Source: UBA4582 sp047629195
Lineage (GTDB): Bacteria; Pseudomonadota; Gammaproteobacteria; Pseudomonadales; Azotimanducaceae
NCBI GenBank assembly: GCA_047629195.1
Contig: JBLHWY010000003.1
Span: 41,759 to 105,758, forward strand
Reading direction: 5' to 3'
DNA length: 64,000 bases
How positions within the stretch are numbered: position 1 is the stretch's first letter; each line of letters starts with the position of its first letter. Shown here piece after piece: positions 33,342-42,764 of this stretch. The notes under the pieces were generated by a model. The model saw nothing but the letters and a program-made list of their open reading frames with translations. It ran no database searches and had not been told where the DNA came from. The position numbers and the translations under genes are program-made.

Positions 33342-35582
33342 ATGAGTGATCCAAAATATACAGGACAGGATTTCAAGGTTGTCGGCACCAGGGCGAAAAG
33401 ACCTGACGGAATGGATAAGGTGACAGGTCGCGCTAGATACGGTGCAGATTTGAATGCTCCTGGGCAGCTCGTTGCTTTGATGCTGCGATCGCCCTATGCG
33501 CATGCGCGAATTAAGAAAATTGACACTTCTAAAGCAGAAAAACTGCCTGGCGTGAAAGCAATTATAACCGCAGCCGACCTACCCGATTTGACCGGTGGTA
33601 ATACAGGACTGTTCGATATACTTGAGAATTGTATGGCGCGAGATCGTGCGCTGTACGACGGGCATGCTGTTGCAGGTGTTGCCGCAATTGACAAAGCTAC
33701 AGCAAAGAAAGCGCTGAAACTGATTAAAGTGACCTATGAGAAATTACCTCATGTTACAGATGTTGATGAAGCGCTGTTAGAAGATGCGCCAGTCGTTCAG
33801 CCACGATATGCCCAGGAAGGTCGGCCCGGTAATTTTATTAACAAGGGTGAATTTGGACATGGCGATATCGATAAAGGTTTTGCTGAGGCTGACGTTATTG
33901 TAGAACGTAGTTACAAGACGGGTCAGACTCACCAGGGCTATATTGAGCCTCATGCGTGTCTAGCGAGTGTTAGCCCTGACGGTACTGGTGAGCTTTGGGT
34001 CACAACCCAGGGACATTTTTCATACCGTAATAACTGCGCTCAGTTACTGGGTATGGATATTGCCAAGTTGAAAGTGACGTCCTCAGAAATTGGCGGCGGC
34101 TTTGGTGGTAAGACTCACGTCTGGATGGAACCGATTGCACTGGCGCTATCTCGCAAAGCGAATCGACCTGTGAAAATGGTGATGAGCCGTGACGAGGTCT
34201 TCAAAGCCTCAGGTCCAACCTGTTCGACTTCGATGGAAATCAAGATTGGCGCTAAGAGCGACGGCACCATTGTTGCCGCCCGGGCTGAATGTCGATACAT
34301 GAATGGCGCTTTCCCGGGAATGTGGGGCACGCTTGGCGGAATGACAGCTTTTGCTTGCTATAACATTCCTAACAATAAAGCGATTGGCGTGAATGTTCTG
34401 TGTAATCGCCCTAAGGTGGCTGCTTATCGTGCGCCTTCTGCGCCAATGATGGCTTTTGGTGTTGAAAGCACGATTGATCAGTTAGCGAAAGAGCTTAAAA
34501 TCGACCCTGTTGAACTCCGCCTTAAAAACGTTGCGAAAGAAGGGACTCTTGCACCTTACGGTCCTGTCTGGGGCCCCATCGGTATCCAGCCAACGCTTGA
34601 AGCAGTGCGTGACCATCCTCACATGCGAGCGAAACTGGGTAAAAATCAAGGTCGCGGAGTTGCTTGTGGCTTTTGGTTCAACATCGGTGGACAAACGTGT
34701 TGTGACTTGAATATTGGTGCTGATGGCACGGTGAATCTGACAGTGGGTACGATTGATGTCGGTGGTGCTCGGTCGTCGCTGGCAATGATTGCAGCGGAAG
34801 AACTGGGTATCTCACACGAAGACGTTAAGGTGAACATTGGCGACACTTCTTCGCTTGGACACAATGATACGACCGAGGGAAGCCGTGGTACTTTTTCATC
34901 TGGTATGGCGGCAATCTTCGCGGCGCGAAAGTCCATCGAAGTGTTGAGAGAGCGTGCTGCAAAAATGTGGCAAATTCCTGTTGATGCAGTGACTTGGGAA
35001 GACGGATCTGCCAAAGCTGTCGGTAATGAACACGACAATTTGCCACCTCTGAGCTTGAAAGATATCGCCAAGAAAGCAGGTAACACCGGCGGTCCAATTG
35101 CTGGGCACCATGAAGCGACTGCTGACGGTGCTGGCGTTTCTTTTGCATCGCACATTGTCGATGTAGAAGTTGACCCAGAGACTGGCAAGACGCAGATTCT
35201 TCGTTATACGGTTGTTCAGGATGCCGGCAAGGCAATTAATCCTGACTATGTAGAAGGACAATTCCAGGGCGCAGCTGCGCAGGGGATTGGCTGGGCGCTC
35301 AACGAAGAGTACATCTATGGTGAGGATGGTTGCCTGCAGAATGCTGGATTCCTAGACTACAGAATACCTGTATGCTCTGACTTGCCTTCTATTGATACCA
35401 TGATCCTGGAGATTCCTAATCCAAGTCACCCTTATGGGATACGAGGTGTAGGTGAAACTTCAATTGTGCCGCCGCTAGGCGCTATTGGAAATGCTGTTTC
35501 CAATGCCGTTGGTGTCAGGATGTACGAGGTGCCCATGTCACCTCCAAGAATCTTGAAAGCACTGGATGAAGCTGGAGCCTAA
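33342..35582 (+). CDS. Molybdopterin-binding large subunit of a xanthine-dehydrogenase-family enzyme
   Basis: A 746-residue catalytic subunit. AGGAGGT (33328-33334) precedes ATG 33342 by seven bases. Segments: RPDGMDKVTGRARYGADLN at the N terminus, GGGFGGKTHVWMEPIA, VAAYRAPSAPMMAFGVES, and GVGETSIVPPLGAIGNA with Glu705 as the likely general base. The loop reads AYRAPSAP rather than the AYRCSFR of true CO dehydrogenase, so it hydroxylates an organic substrate; 4-hydroxybenzoyl-CoA reductase-like, nicotinate-type or aldehyde-oxidising enzymes share this branch. Cytoplasmic, with the two preceding genes as partners. The CoA-ester theme of the window makes an aromatic or steroid-like acid plausible, but this is inference. 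Confidence 0.94.
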   Translation: MSDPKYTGQDFKVVGTRAKRPDGMDKVTGRARYGADLNAPGQLVALMLRSPYAHARIKKIDTSKAEKLPGVKAIITAADLPDLTGGNTGLFDILENCMARDRALYDGHAVAGVAAIDKATAKKALKLIKVTYEKLPHVTDVDEALLEDAPVVQPRYAQEGRPGNFINKGEFGHGDIDKGFAEADVIVERSYKTGQTHQGYIEPHACLASVSPDGTGELWVTTQGHFSYRNNCAQLLGMDIAKLKVTSSEIGGGFGGKTHVWMEPIALALSRKANRPVKMVMSRDEVFKASGPTCSTSMEIKIGAKSDGTIVAARAECRYMNGAFPGMWGTLGGMTAFACYNIPNNKAIGVNVLCNRPKVAAYRAPSAPMMAFGVESTIDQLAKELKIDPVELRLKNVAKEGTLAPYGPVWGPIGIQPTLEAVRDHPHMRAKLGKNQGRGVACGFWFNIGGQTCCDLNIGADGTVNLTVGTIDVGGARSSLAMIAAEELGISHEDVKVNIGDTSSLGHNDTTEGSRGTFSSGMAAIFAARKSIEVLRERAAKMWQIPVDAVTWEDGSAKAVGNEHDNLPPLSLKDIAKKAGNTGGPIAGHHEATADGAGVSFASHIVDVEVDPETGKTQILRYTVVQDAGKAINPDYVEGQFQGAAAQGIGWALNEEYIYGEDGCLQNAGFLDYRIPVCSDLPSIDTMILEIPNPSHPYGIRGVGETSIVPPLGAIGNAVSNAVGVRMYEVPMSPPRILKALDEAGA

Positions 35583-35609
35583 ATATGGGCTCTGTATAGG
35601 AAATGTAAA

Positions 35610-35852
35610 ATGGAAGTCTCCCTGTCAGGGTCAGTCAGAGATGCAGTTGATGGTCTCGCCTCAATCGAAATTGAGGCGAAGACCATTCGTGAACTCCTGA
35701 CACGCCTAATTGATAGATACCCCAAGCTAGAGAATCATCTGGAAGAGGGTATTGCGGTCGCGATTGATGGCACGATTTATCGTGATAGCTGGGAGACACC
35801 TATTCCCGAAGGTTCTGAGGTTTTTTTACTGCCGCGAATTGTTGGTGGCTAA
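35610..35852 (+). CDS. MoaD/ThiS-family small sulfur-carrier-like protein
   Basis: An 80-residue beta-grasp protein ending in LLPRIVGG. The C-terminal Gly-Gly is the site that is adenylated and thiocarboxylated in MoaD and ThiS. TIRELLTRLIDRYPKLENHL and the GSEVFLLP strand fit the fold. It is the last gene of the hydroxylase operon, 27 bases after the large subunit. MoaD donates sulfur to molybdopterin, so it may supply this enzyme's cofactor specifically; no MoaE, MoeB or sulfurtransferase gene is next to it. It overlaps nothing and converges with the gene at 35877. Confidence 0.88.
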   Translation: MEVSLSGSVRDAVDGLASIEIEAKTIRELLTRLIDRYPKLENHLEEGIAVAIDGTIYRDSWETPIPEGSEVFLLPRIVGG

Positions 35853-35876
35853 ATGTATTCGTTTAGCTAAATAAGC

Positions 35877-38192
35877 CTACGCAAGCTTGCTGACTACTAT
35901 CCCCTCGGTATTAAGTCGCGCTAATCCCATATGAATCGTTGTAAGAGCTTCGAGCATCCTTAGCTCGTCGCCTTTGCTAATTGTTTCACCGATCGTTCGA
36001 AATTGCGTTGCTACCAAAGTCATGCCGAGCCCATCTGCATATTTTGCAGTCCAACGTGCGACTCTACTTAAGGCCTGAAGGTCACCTTGTGCCCTAGCAG
36101 TTTCGATTTCTTCTATCTGAGTTTTTAATTGAGTAAAAAATTCGCGGCTGCTGTCTGTTGAGCCGTAAGGTGGAAATGCTCTAGGTGTAGGCTCAGATTG
36201 TTCTTCTGGTTTCGCATGATTAAGTTCAGCGGCTATTTGTGTCACTTTTACTAATTGTATTTTCGCTGTTTCATCGGCATTTTTGTGATTTTGGTGAGTT
36301 AACTTCAGTACCGTTTCCAGAATCATGACCGCTTGTTGTTCGGCTAGCTCAATAGCCTTCAATTGCTGGCTCATTGCCGTAATTGCGCTTGTTATTGTCT
36401 CCGTTTTATTCAATTCGAGCACTGGTCCAGTTGTTGAATGGGACAGCATTGCTTCAAGTGCGTCAAGACCAGCATTTGCTGCAGGTACCGTGACCTTGCG
36501 GCTCTTGATCAACCGCATCCGCGACTCAGCAATCCCTCTAATCTCACTTTCTTTTAGCGTGACATGGTTTTGAGCTAGCGGTAGTCCAACCGACAGAGTG
36601 ATGTTTGTACCAGTACCAAATTTGCTAGCGAATGTAATTTGACCCTGCATCCCCTTTGCTAGTATTTCGGCTGTCCTGCGTCTTAAGCCGACCGTAGAAT
36701 CAACTTGAATGAGTTGTTGTAATTCCGTTTCATTCAGCAGGGCTGACTCGTTTAAACAGGATATTGTTAAGCGGCCTTCTTGATAGCCGGCTTGGATGAG
36801 GATATGTGCAGCATCATCAAGGTTTACTGACTGTTGGATAATAATACTTAGCATTCGCTGAATAGCCTGAGCGTCACCGAACACTGATGGTAGTGAGGAG
36901 GTGGGTCTGTATTTGATTGGGCTTATATGATGGAGACTACGAGCTTCATTGACTGCAGTCAGCAACAATGCAGCCAGATCAAAACTTACATAGTTGGTGG
37001 CACCCGTTTTGTTCTGGGCTAGTACGACCTGGTCACTAATCAGGTCTAGGGCGTCTTTACCTTTCAATCTGCTTGTATCGGCTTCAGTTTCGGTTTTGTC
37101 TAATTCTGATTCTCCTTCAAATAAGGGCGGATCAGCATGTGGGGTTCCTATATTTGGCTCTGCTGGTCTGTCATTTTCTATGATGGCTAAGTCAGCGATA
37201 ACCGTTTTCTTTTCCTCTATAGGCGCTTGGGTCGCTGGCAGCGCTGGTGATGTGCGCTTAGCACGGCTAACAAAGAATGAAATTATTCCGATCAAAATGC
37301 CTGCGGATAATAGTATCCCAATGTAAAAGAGCCATGGCTGGGACTTGGGCGATTGCTCGGAGGATGAGGGTGATATTGCTGGCGATGGTTTTTCAGCGAG
37401 GACTTTAACTTCTGTAATAATACCGACGCTAGTTTCTGTTTCAGTTGCATTGAGCGTCGCGTTTGCTGAAGCGTTCTCTTGATTGTCTAATTGGCTGCGC
37501 GGTTCGTTCTTGGCAATAGGGTTGAAAAGCGGTTCGGAAACTTCTGCTGCTTCGCTATCGGGGAATTCCGTACTTTCCGTACTTCCGGTATTTTCTATTT
37601 CATCTTTTATCTGAGTCGCAGTTAATTTTTCTACTATCGCAGATGAGCCTGCCTCAGTCTCCCTGTCATCAATTAGTTGTGAAAAGGTAAGCTCGTAGCC
37701 GAAGGTTTGCTTCGCTGATGCTAGAAGTTTTCTCGAGAGAGTACTTTCGCTTGAGACCCAGTATTGGCTAACGTCCTTCGATTTCCAGAATAAAGGTTCA
37801 AAACGAAACCCCTCATCTCTAAGCATTCGTGTTCGTCTTTCGGCGCTCGGACCTCGTCGTAAATAGATTCCTGCGGACACCCTGCCGCCGAAATCGCCAG
37901 TGCGAACGTAGACAACATCGTCTATACCTTTGCGCGCTAAGTCTTCGAGTAAGTTTTTGCCCAGTTCTGGGCCAAGCACCTCCGAAACGATAATGTATTC
38001 TGTGGGTAGATGATCCACGCGCTCTAATGTCTGGGAGGGTGCTTCAAGCTGACTCGAAAAAAAGGCTGCATCTTCTTGAGATTGAAATGGACCAACTTCT
38101 GTTGCGGCTAGAGTTGGAGCGGGTAATGTCAGCGCGATCCACAGGACAAGATATCCGTGTTTAAACGTATCTATCTTCAGCCAAGTGGTCAT
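35877..38192 (-). CDS. Membrane sensor-like protein: SPOR-like, degenerate ATPase and Hpt-like domains
   Basis: A 771-residue protein. A signal peptide (to about 29) is followed by a SPOR-like segment (EVGPFQSQEDAAFFSSQLEA, to about 135), a Ser/Glu-rich linker, one membrane helix (287-309), and a region (about 400-530) resembling a histidine-kinase ATPase domain: FGDAQAIQRMLSIIIQQSV in place of an N-box, LTISCLNES, then GMQGQITFASKFGTGTNITL. The canonical N and G boxes are missing, as is a phosphoacceptor histidine. The C terminus (about 690-765) resembles an Hpt domain, with RWTAKYADGLGM at the usual HxLKG site, so His is replaced. GGAGC precedes the ATG. Probably a non-catalytic scaffold or peptidoglycan-linked signal protein; role unknown. 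Confidence 0.78.
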   Translation of the reverse strand: MTTWLKIDTFKHGYLVLWIALTLPAPTLAATEVGPFQSQEDAAFFSSQLEAPSQTLERVDHLPTEYIIVSEVLGPELGKNLLEDLARKGIDDVVYVRTGDFGGRVSAGIYLRRGPSAERRTRMLRDEGFRFEPLFWKSKDVSQYWVSSESTLSRKLLASAKQTFGYELTFSQLIDDRETEAGSSAIVEKLTATQIKDEIENTGSTESTEFPDSEAAEVSEPLFNPIAKNEPRSQLDNQENASANATLNATETETSVGIITEVKVLAEKPSPAISPSSSEQSPKSQPWLFYIGILLSAGILIGIISFFVSRAKRTSPALPATQAPIEEKKTVIADLAIIENDRPAEPNIGTPHADPPLFEGESELDKTETEADTSRLKGKDALDLISDQVVLAQNKTGATNYVSFDLAALLLTAVNEARSLHHISPIKYRPTSSLPSVFGDAQAIQRMLSIIIQQSVNLDDAAHILIQAGYQEGRLTISCLNESALLNETELQQLIQVDSTVGLRRRTAEILAKGMQGQITFASKFGTGTNITLSVGLPLAQNHVTLKESEIRGIAESRMRLIKSRKVTVPAANAGLDALEAMLSHSTTGPVLELNKTETITSAITAMSQQLKAIELAEQQAVMILETVLKLTHQNHKNADETAKIQLVKVTQIAAELNHAKPEEQSEPTPRAFPPYGSTDSSREFFTQLKTQIEEIETARAQGDLQALSRVARWTAKYADGLGMTLVATQFRTIGETISKGDELRMLEALTTIHMGLARLNTEGIVVSKLA

Positions 38193-38294
38193 GTTTGCTC
38201 CATTAAGGTCTATGGGTCGCCATCATAAGCCAAAATGACTTTCCTGACATTGTGAACAACTGTTCCTGGTCAATTTATTATTAAGGGCTGTCTA

Positions 38295-38690
38295 TTATTC
38301 AGGGATGTGGCAAACAGCTTCGATATTGTGGCCATCTAGATCCTGAATAAAAGCGCCATAATAGTTCGGGTGATAGTGGGGGCGTAGACCAGGGCTACCA
38401 GTGTCCGTACCACCTGCTTATAAGGCTGCTGTGTGAAAATGATCGACCAGGCTTCTGGTCTCGACGTTTATTGCCGCGTGTGGTTTTCCCTGAGTTGGGT
38501 TGGTCGCCGCTATCCAAAACCAGGGGCGTGTATCACCGTACCCTGCGACTTCAGTGCCATCTTCAGTAGATGCTGTGATATTCACCAAGCGTTCCAACTT
38601 TAGAGGTGCAAATATTTTATCGTAAAATTCTGTGGCTAGTGCGAAGTTGCTGACGCCGAAAGTAATGTGATCGATCACTAAGTTTCTCAC
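38295..38690 (-). pseudogene. VOC (glyoxalase-fold) protein interrupted by an in-frame TAA
   Basis: The start and first 90 codons encode a vicinal-oxygen-chelate domain (VIDHITFGVSNFALATEFYD, then RPWFWIAATNPTQGKPHAAI). A TAA at 38420-38418 follows HTAAL. In the same frame, without any gap, translation resumes as AGGTDTGSPGLRPHYHPNYY and continues to VCHIPE, ending at 38295. That is the conserved second half of this family, including the His and Glu metal ligands (GHNIEAVCH), so a single codon separates a 131-codon intact gene from the observed one. Either a recent nonsense mutation, a sequencing error, or read-through. It is the last gene of the atu-like operon, 37 bases behind an acyl-CoA dehydrogenase. 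Confidence 0.88.
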
Positions 38691-38727
38691 TCTGAGTTAT
38701 GGTTAAACTGTCCAGTGCCGATTGAGA

Positions 38728-39843
38728 TTATCCATCTAATAACAGTGAGGCAAGACAGGTGCGGTGATGAGTTTCGTCACCAAATTGATGTTGGCACCAA
38801 AGGGCGCGACGTAGAAACAGTTGTGCATCACATTCGTAGGTAAATCCAAAGCCGCCATGAAATTGGATAGCCCTGTCACCAGCAAAAGCGAAACCTTCGC
38901 TTGCGACAGCTTTCAACATTCTAAGCGCGACATCCTTTTCTTCATCTTTGCCATTATCGAGCATCGTTGCGGCGTGATAAAGATGTGACCTGCTTGCTTC
39001 AAGCCCGAGCAAAACATCTACGGTGGGATGTTTAAGTGCTTGATAGCTGCCGATAAATCGGTCGAATTGCTTGCGTGTTTTCAGATAGTCGATGATTAAG
39101 TTTAGCGTGCTAGCGTGACCGCCGGCCATCTCCGCCGACAGGAGCAAAATTGCTGCTTGCTCAATTTCGTCGAAACAGGTTTTCGGTAACAACTGTTCGG
39201 CGGGTATTTCGATACCGTCGAGCACGAGTTGATAGCAACGTCTGGTTTCATCGATAACCACTTCACGAACCAGTGCTGTCGCAGGAAATGATGATGTTTC
39301 GACGAGTACTAGTCTCGCTTCACCTTTGATCTGGACAGAGACAATCATCACCTCACTAATTGACGCGTCATGAACGAAGCACTTTGTGCCAGAAAGAAGA
39401 ATTGATTCACCTTCAATCACTCCTTTCGCCGTTGGCTCCGTTAGCACCCAACTACCGTCGGTTTCGACAAGCGCCATTGTTCCTATGGTCCCCGCAGCTA
39501 GTTTTGGCAGCCAGTGGGATTTTTGTTTATCACTACCGGCTTTTACTAAAGTGTTTGCAGTCATTGCGCTCCAGACAAGTGGCGTTGACATCAGGTTTCG
39601 GCCCATTGCTTCAACGACGGGTACTAGATCGCTGAACCCCAGCCCAAGTCCGCCATACGACTCAGGGATAGTGATGCCTGTCCAACCAAGCTCTACCATC
39701 GCGAGCCAGAGATCCGAGGGCAAGCTTTGATCTTCCTCGATTCGGCTACGCACGAGATTGATGGGGGAGTTCTTCTCGCAAAAATCCATGGCCGTGTCCA
39801 GCAACATGCTTTGTTCTGCTGTAAATTTGATTATATTGCTCAT
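38728..39843 (-). CDS. Acyl-CoA dehydrogenase (shorter of a pair)
   Basis: A 371-residue FAD enzyme introducing the alpha-beta double bond in an acyl-CoA. N-terminal FTAEQSMLLDTAMDFCEKN, ELGWTGITIPESYGGLGLGF, the C-terminal ILLSAEMAGGHASTLNLIID and FHGGFGFTYECDAQLFLRRA are all family marks. AGGAA stands six bases before the ATG, eight bases behind the longer partner's stop. Such paired short and long members often form a mixed tetramer, as FadE28-FadE29-type enzymes do in steroid side-chain breakdown, with only one subunit type supplying the catalytic base. I could not place the catalytic Glu with certainty. Confidence 0.93.
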   Translation of the reverse strand: MSNIIKFTAEQSMLLDTAMDFCEKNSPINLVRSRIEEDQSLPSDLWLAMVELGWTGITIPESYGGLGLGFSDLVPVVEAMGRNLMSTPLVWSAMTANTLVKAGSDKQKSHWLPKLAAGTIGTMALVETDGSWVLTEPTAKGVIEGESILLSGTKCFVHDASISEVMIVSVQIKGEARLVLVETSSFPATALVREVVIDETRRCYQLVLDGIEIPAEQLLPKTCFDEIEQAAILLLSAEMAGGHASTLNLIIDYLKTRKQFDRFIGSYQALKHPTVDVLLGLEASRSHLYHAATMLDNGKDEEKDVALRMLKAVASEGFAFAGDRAIQFHGGFGFTYECDAQLFLRRALWCQHQFGDETHHRTCLASLLLDG

Positions 39844-39851
39844 GTGAATTC

Positions 39852-41054
39852 CTAGCTCTTTGGTAGGCCGAGCACACGCTCACCCACAATGTTGTACTGA
39901 ACCTGGGTAGTACCGCCGCCGATGGTTGCAGAGAATGAATTGAAGTAAATGCGCTGCCATTTGCCACCATCGACCGCATTGGTAGATACAAAACGCCCGC
40001 CGTTGGCGCCCTGAAGCGACAAGGCGAATTGACAAAAGCGCCGTTTAAGCTCTGTGTTTCTTAATTTTCCAGACATGGCGATAGCGTTGGGACGTTCAGT
40101 GTTTAAAGCGGGGATCTTTGCTCTGGCTGACATTAAAGCGTTGCTCTTTGCTTCAATAAGAAATTGTACCATCTGATCTTTAATCAGAGGGTCGTCCAAT
40201 GCTGGCTTTCCATTCCGAGTAGATCGACGTGCGAGCTCTAGTACATCGTTGACATTGATATCCATCACGGCAAGTCCACCGGCCTGGCCACCTACATTGC
40301 CGCGTTCAAACATCAGGGTTGCCATAGCGACCTGCCAGCCTTCTCCTTCATTGCCCATGATGCAATTTGCTGGAATACGGGCTTCATTAAAAAAGGTTTG
40401 GCAAAACCCAAATTCGCTGGTCAATTTTTTTATCGGTTTAGGTTCAATGCCGTCGACCTTCATAGGTGCCAGAAAAAAGCTTAGCCCAGCATATTTGCTA
40501 GGGCCATCGTTTGAGGTTCGTGCCAGCAAAATCATATATTTTGCGTAGGAGCCTAAACTGGTCCAGATCTTGGAGCCATTGATGATGTAGTCATCGCCAT
40601 CTTTTGTTGCTTTAACTTGAGCGTTACCCAGGTCTGAACCATGATCAGGTTCAGAAAAGCCTTGGCACCAGATATCGTCAGCGTTAAGGATGCCCTTGAT
40701 ATATTTCTTTTTATCTTCTTCACTACCGCGTTGAAGAATGAGTGGGCCAGCCCAGTTCAGCCCGATGGTATTGGTCATAAAAGGCACGCGCTGGCGTGCC
40801 ATTTCCTGAGACACGATATCTTGAAAAACTTGAGGTTTACCTCTACCACCATATTCTTCCGGCCAAGCCATACCAAGATAGCCAGCATCATAAACCTTGC
40901 GTTGCCAAGCTCTGAGGTATTCAAATTGGGCATCTGTACCAACTTCCATAAATGACTCTGGCAACAGAAAGCCTGGATCGCCAGGGTTATTCTCTATTAA
41001 CCAGTTTGAAATCTCTTGCCTGAATTCATTTAGTGCTTGTTCACTTACGTTCAT
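39852..41054 (-). CDS. Acyl-CoA dehydrogenase (longer of a pair)
   Basis: A 400-residue acyl-CoA dehydrogenase. Clear segments: LGMAWPEEYGGRGKPQVFQD, WCQGFSEPDHGSDLGNAQVK (flavin and substrate loop), DYIINGSKIWTSLGSYAKYM, and the C-terminal TIGGGTTQVQYNIVGERVLG. GGAGAAC lies six bases before the ATG. It follows the carboxylase beta gene by 63 bases and precedes the shorter dehydrogenase by eight. In acyclic terpene degradation AtuD oxidises citronellyl-CoA before carboxylation; one or both proteins here may do that or a later round. Confidence 0.95.
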   Translation of the reverse strand: MNVSEQALNEFRQEISNWLIENNPGDPGFLLPESFMEVGTDAQFEYLRAWQRKVYDAGYLGMAWPEEYGGRGKPQVFQDIVSQEMARQRVPFMTNTIGLNWAGPLILQRGSEEDKKKYIKGILNADDIWCQGFSEPDHGSDLGNAQVKATKDGDDYIINGSKIWTSLGSYAKYMILLARTSNDGPSKYAGLSFFLAPMKVDGIEPKPIKKLTSEFGFCQTFFNEARIPANCIMGNEGEGWQVAMATLMFERGNVGGQAGGLAVMDINVNDVLELARRSTRNGKPALDDPLIKDQMVQFLIEAKSNALMSARAKIPALNTERPNAIAMSGKLRNTELKRRFCQFALSLQGANGGRFVSTNAVDGGKWQRIYFNSFSATIGGGTTQVQYNIVGERVLGLPKS

Positions 41055-41117
41055 TTTGTTCTCCGATAACGGCTCGGAAGAGCCTCGATCGCTCCGTATA
41101 GTTAAAGTTTGGCGTGA

Positions 41118-42764
41118 CTAGAATCTGGCGACACCAAAAGTATTGGCTTGCGTACCGCGGTGATTCGATTCAAGGCAGGTTTCCAGTGAGAATATCAGTA
41201 CCTCTCTCGTATCAGCCGGATCAATGATGCCGTCGTCCATCATTCGGGATGAGCAAAACATCGCTTCCGATGACTGCTCCATACTTGCGATAAGTTGTTC
41301 GCCCTGTTTTTCCATCGTTTCTTTTTGTTCTCTGGGTATTTCCACGCCGGTGTTTCGGGCTTTATCCTCCGCGATGACTCTCATTACGCCAGCCGCTTGG
41401 GCGCCGCCCATCACTGCCTGTCGGGCAGTTGGCCATGAGAATACAAATTTCGGTTTTAGAGATTTGGAACACATCGCGTAATTGCCTGCACCATATGCGT
41501 TGCCAACAATGATTGTGAGTTTGATCGGACGAAAATTTGCGACTGCTTGAATCATCTTGGAACCGTGTTTGACTTGCCCTGCTTGTTCAGCTTCAACACC
41601 CACCAAAAAGCCAGTGGTGTTCTGTAAGAAAATCATTGGCGTGTTAGTTTGATCGCAAAGCTGAAGAAATTGACTGGCTTTTTTTGCGCCTTGCGGGGTG
41701 ATTGGGCCGTTGTTGGTGATGATGCCGCAGCGCCAGCCGCCAATGTGGGCGTGACCACATACGGTATGTTGGTCGTTAGCAGGTTCAAATTCGAAAAAAT
41801 TTGAGCCGTCGAATACTCGCGCGATAACTTCACGCATGTCATAGGGGACCCGCTTGTCTTCGGATACGATACCGCGAAGTTCTTCCGCCGGATACAAGGG
41901 TTGTTCGATCGGCTGATCCGGAGTCAAACTTTTACCTGCATCAGGTGGAAATTGATTCAGAATTTCTCTTGCGACTCGAATGCCGTCTTCGTCACTTTCG
42001 GTGAGGTATTCGCCGGTTTGTGATACAGTCGCGTGCATTACCGCACCACCCAGAGTCTCATGATCAGCTTCTTCTCCTGTCGCGGCTTTTAGTAGAGGCG
42101 GGCCGGCTAGAAAAAGATGGGTCTGGTCGCGGACTAAAACGACATAGTCAGAAAGAGCAACTTGATATGCCCCCCCAGCAGTCGCGTTACCATGGGCAAC
42201 TGTTATTTGAGGTATGCCTGCTGCGGATAACTCAGCCTGTTGGCAATAGACTCTGCCGCCATCGAGAAATCCGTGAGCATCCCACGGGTCAGGATCGCCG
42301 CCTCCGGCAAGGTTGCCGCCGCCACTTTCACTCAAACATACAAGGGGTAATCTCGTGCTAAAAGCAATTTCCTGTAACCTTAAGTTCTTCCGTGTTGTGA
42401 CACTAGTTATTGTGCCACCTTTGATTGCGTAGTTCCAAACCATGGCGAGGACTCTTCTACCTTTTACATAGCCGATGCCCACGATGAGATTGCCGCCAGC
42501 CGTCTCGCCTGCCTTGTCGCCATTCATGCCTAACCCAGCGATGGAAGATAACTCTAGGAACGGTGCGCCTCGGTCTAGCAAATGTGCGAGCCGCTCACGT
42601 GGCAGAAGTTTGCCTTTCTTTTCCGCCCGTTCCCTGTATCTTTCTTCGCTGGCTCTTATGTTGCGTTCAACTACTCGAACCTTTTCAACATAACGCTTCA
42701 TGAACTCAACGTTGTTACGATAGGCTTCATTGTTGGTTTCCAGTTTTGTCTCAAGCTGACTCAT
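41118..42764 (-). CDS. Acyl-CoA carboxylase, carboxyltransferase (beta) subunit, geranyl/methylcrotonyl type
   Basis: A 548-residue carboxyltransferase moving CO2 from carboxybiotin to a beta-branched enoyl-CoA. ERLAHLLDRGAPFLELSSIA, CLSESGGGNLAGGGDPDPWD, AHGNATAGGAYQVALSDYVV, NNGPITPQGAKKASQFLQLC, LQNTTGFLVGVEAEQAGQVK and FSWPTARQAVMGGAQAAGVM match the methylcrotonyl/geranyl-CoA carboxylase beta branch. ATG 42764 has CGGAGG six bases upstream; a GTG at 42770 is in frame. The start overlaps the alpha-subunit gene by 14 bases. With the AtuA-like gene upstream and no HMG-CoA lyase nearby, a geranyl-CoA-like isoprenoid substrate is more likely than methylcrotonyl-CoA. Confidence 0.93.
   Translation of the reverse strand: MSQLETKLETNNEAYRNNVEFMKRYVEKVRVVERNIRASEERYRERAEKKGKLLPRERLAHLLDRGAPFLELSSIAGLGMNGDKAGETAGGNLIVGIGYVKGRRVLAMVWNYAIKGGTITSVTTRKNLRLQEIAFSTRLPLVCLSESGGGNLAGGGDPDPWDAHGFLDGGRVYCQQAELSAAGIPQITVAHGNATAGGAYQVALSDYVVLVRDQTHLFLAGPPLLKAATGEEADHETLGGAVMHATVSQTGEYLTESDEDGIRVAREILNQFPPDAGKSLTPDQPIEQPLYPAEELRGIVSEDKRVPYDMREVIARVFDGSNFFEFEPANDQHTVCGHAHIGGWRCGIITNNGPITPQGAKKASQFLQLCDQTNTPMIFLQNTTGFLVGVEAEQAGQVKHGSKMIQAVANFRPIKLTIIVGNAYGAGNYAMCSKSLKPKFVFSWPTARQAVMGGAQAAGVMRVIAEDKARNTGVEIPREQKETMEKQGEQLIASMEQSSEAMFCSSRMMDDGIIDPADTREVLIFSLETCLESNHRGTQANTFGVARF

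Noticed and set aside
32280..35261. Long minus-strand open frames opposite the hydroxylase genes
   Set aside because: They are antisense shadows of strongly supported Moco-hydroxylase genes, with no ribosome-binding sites or family motifs.
33342..35582. Carbon monoxide dehydrogenase large subunit
   Set aside because: The active-site loop reads AYRAPSAP; true form I CO dehydrogenase has AYRCSFR with the essential Cys.
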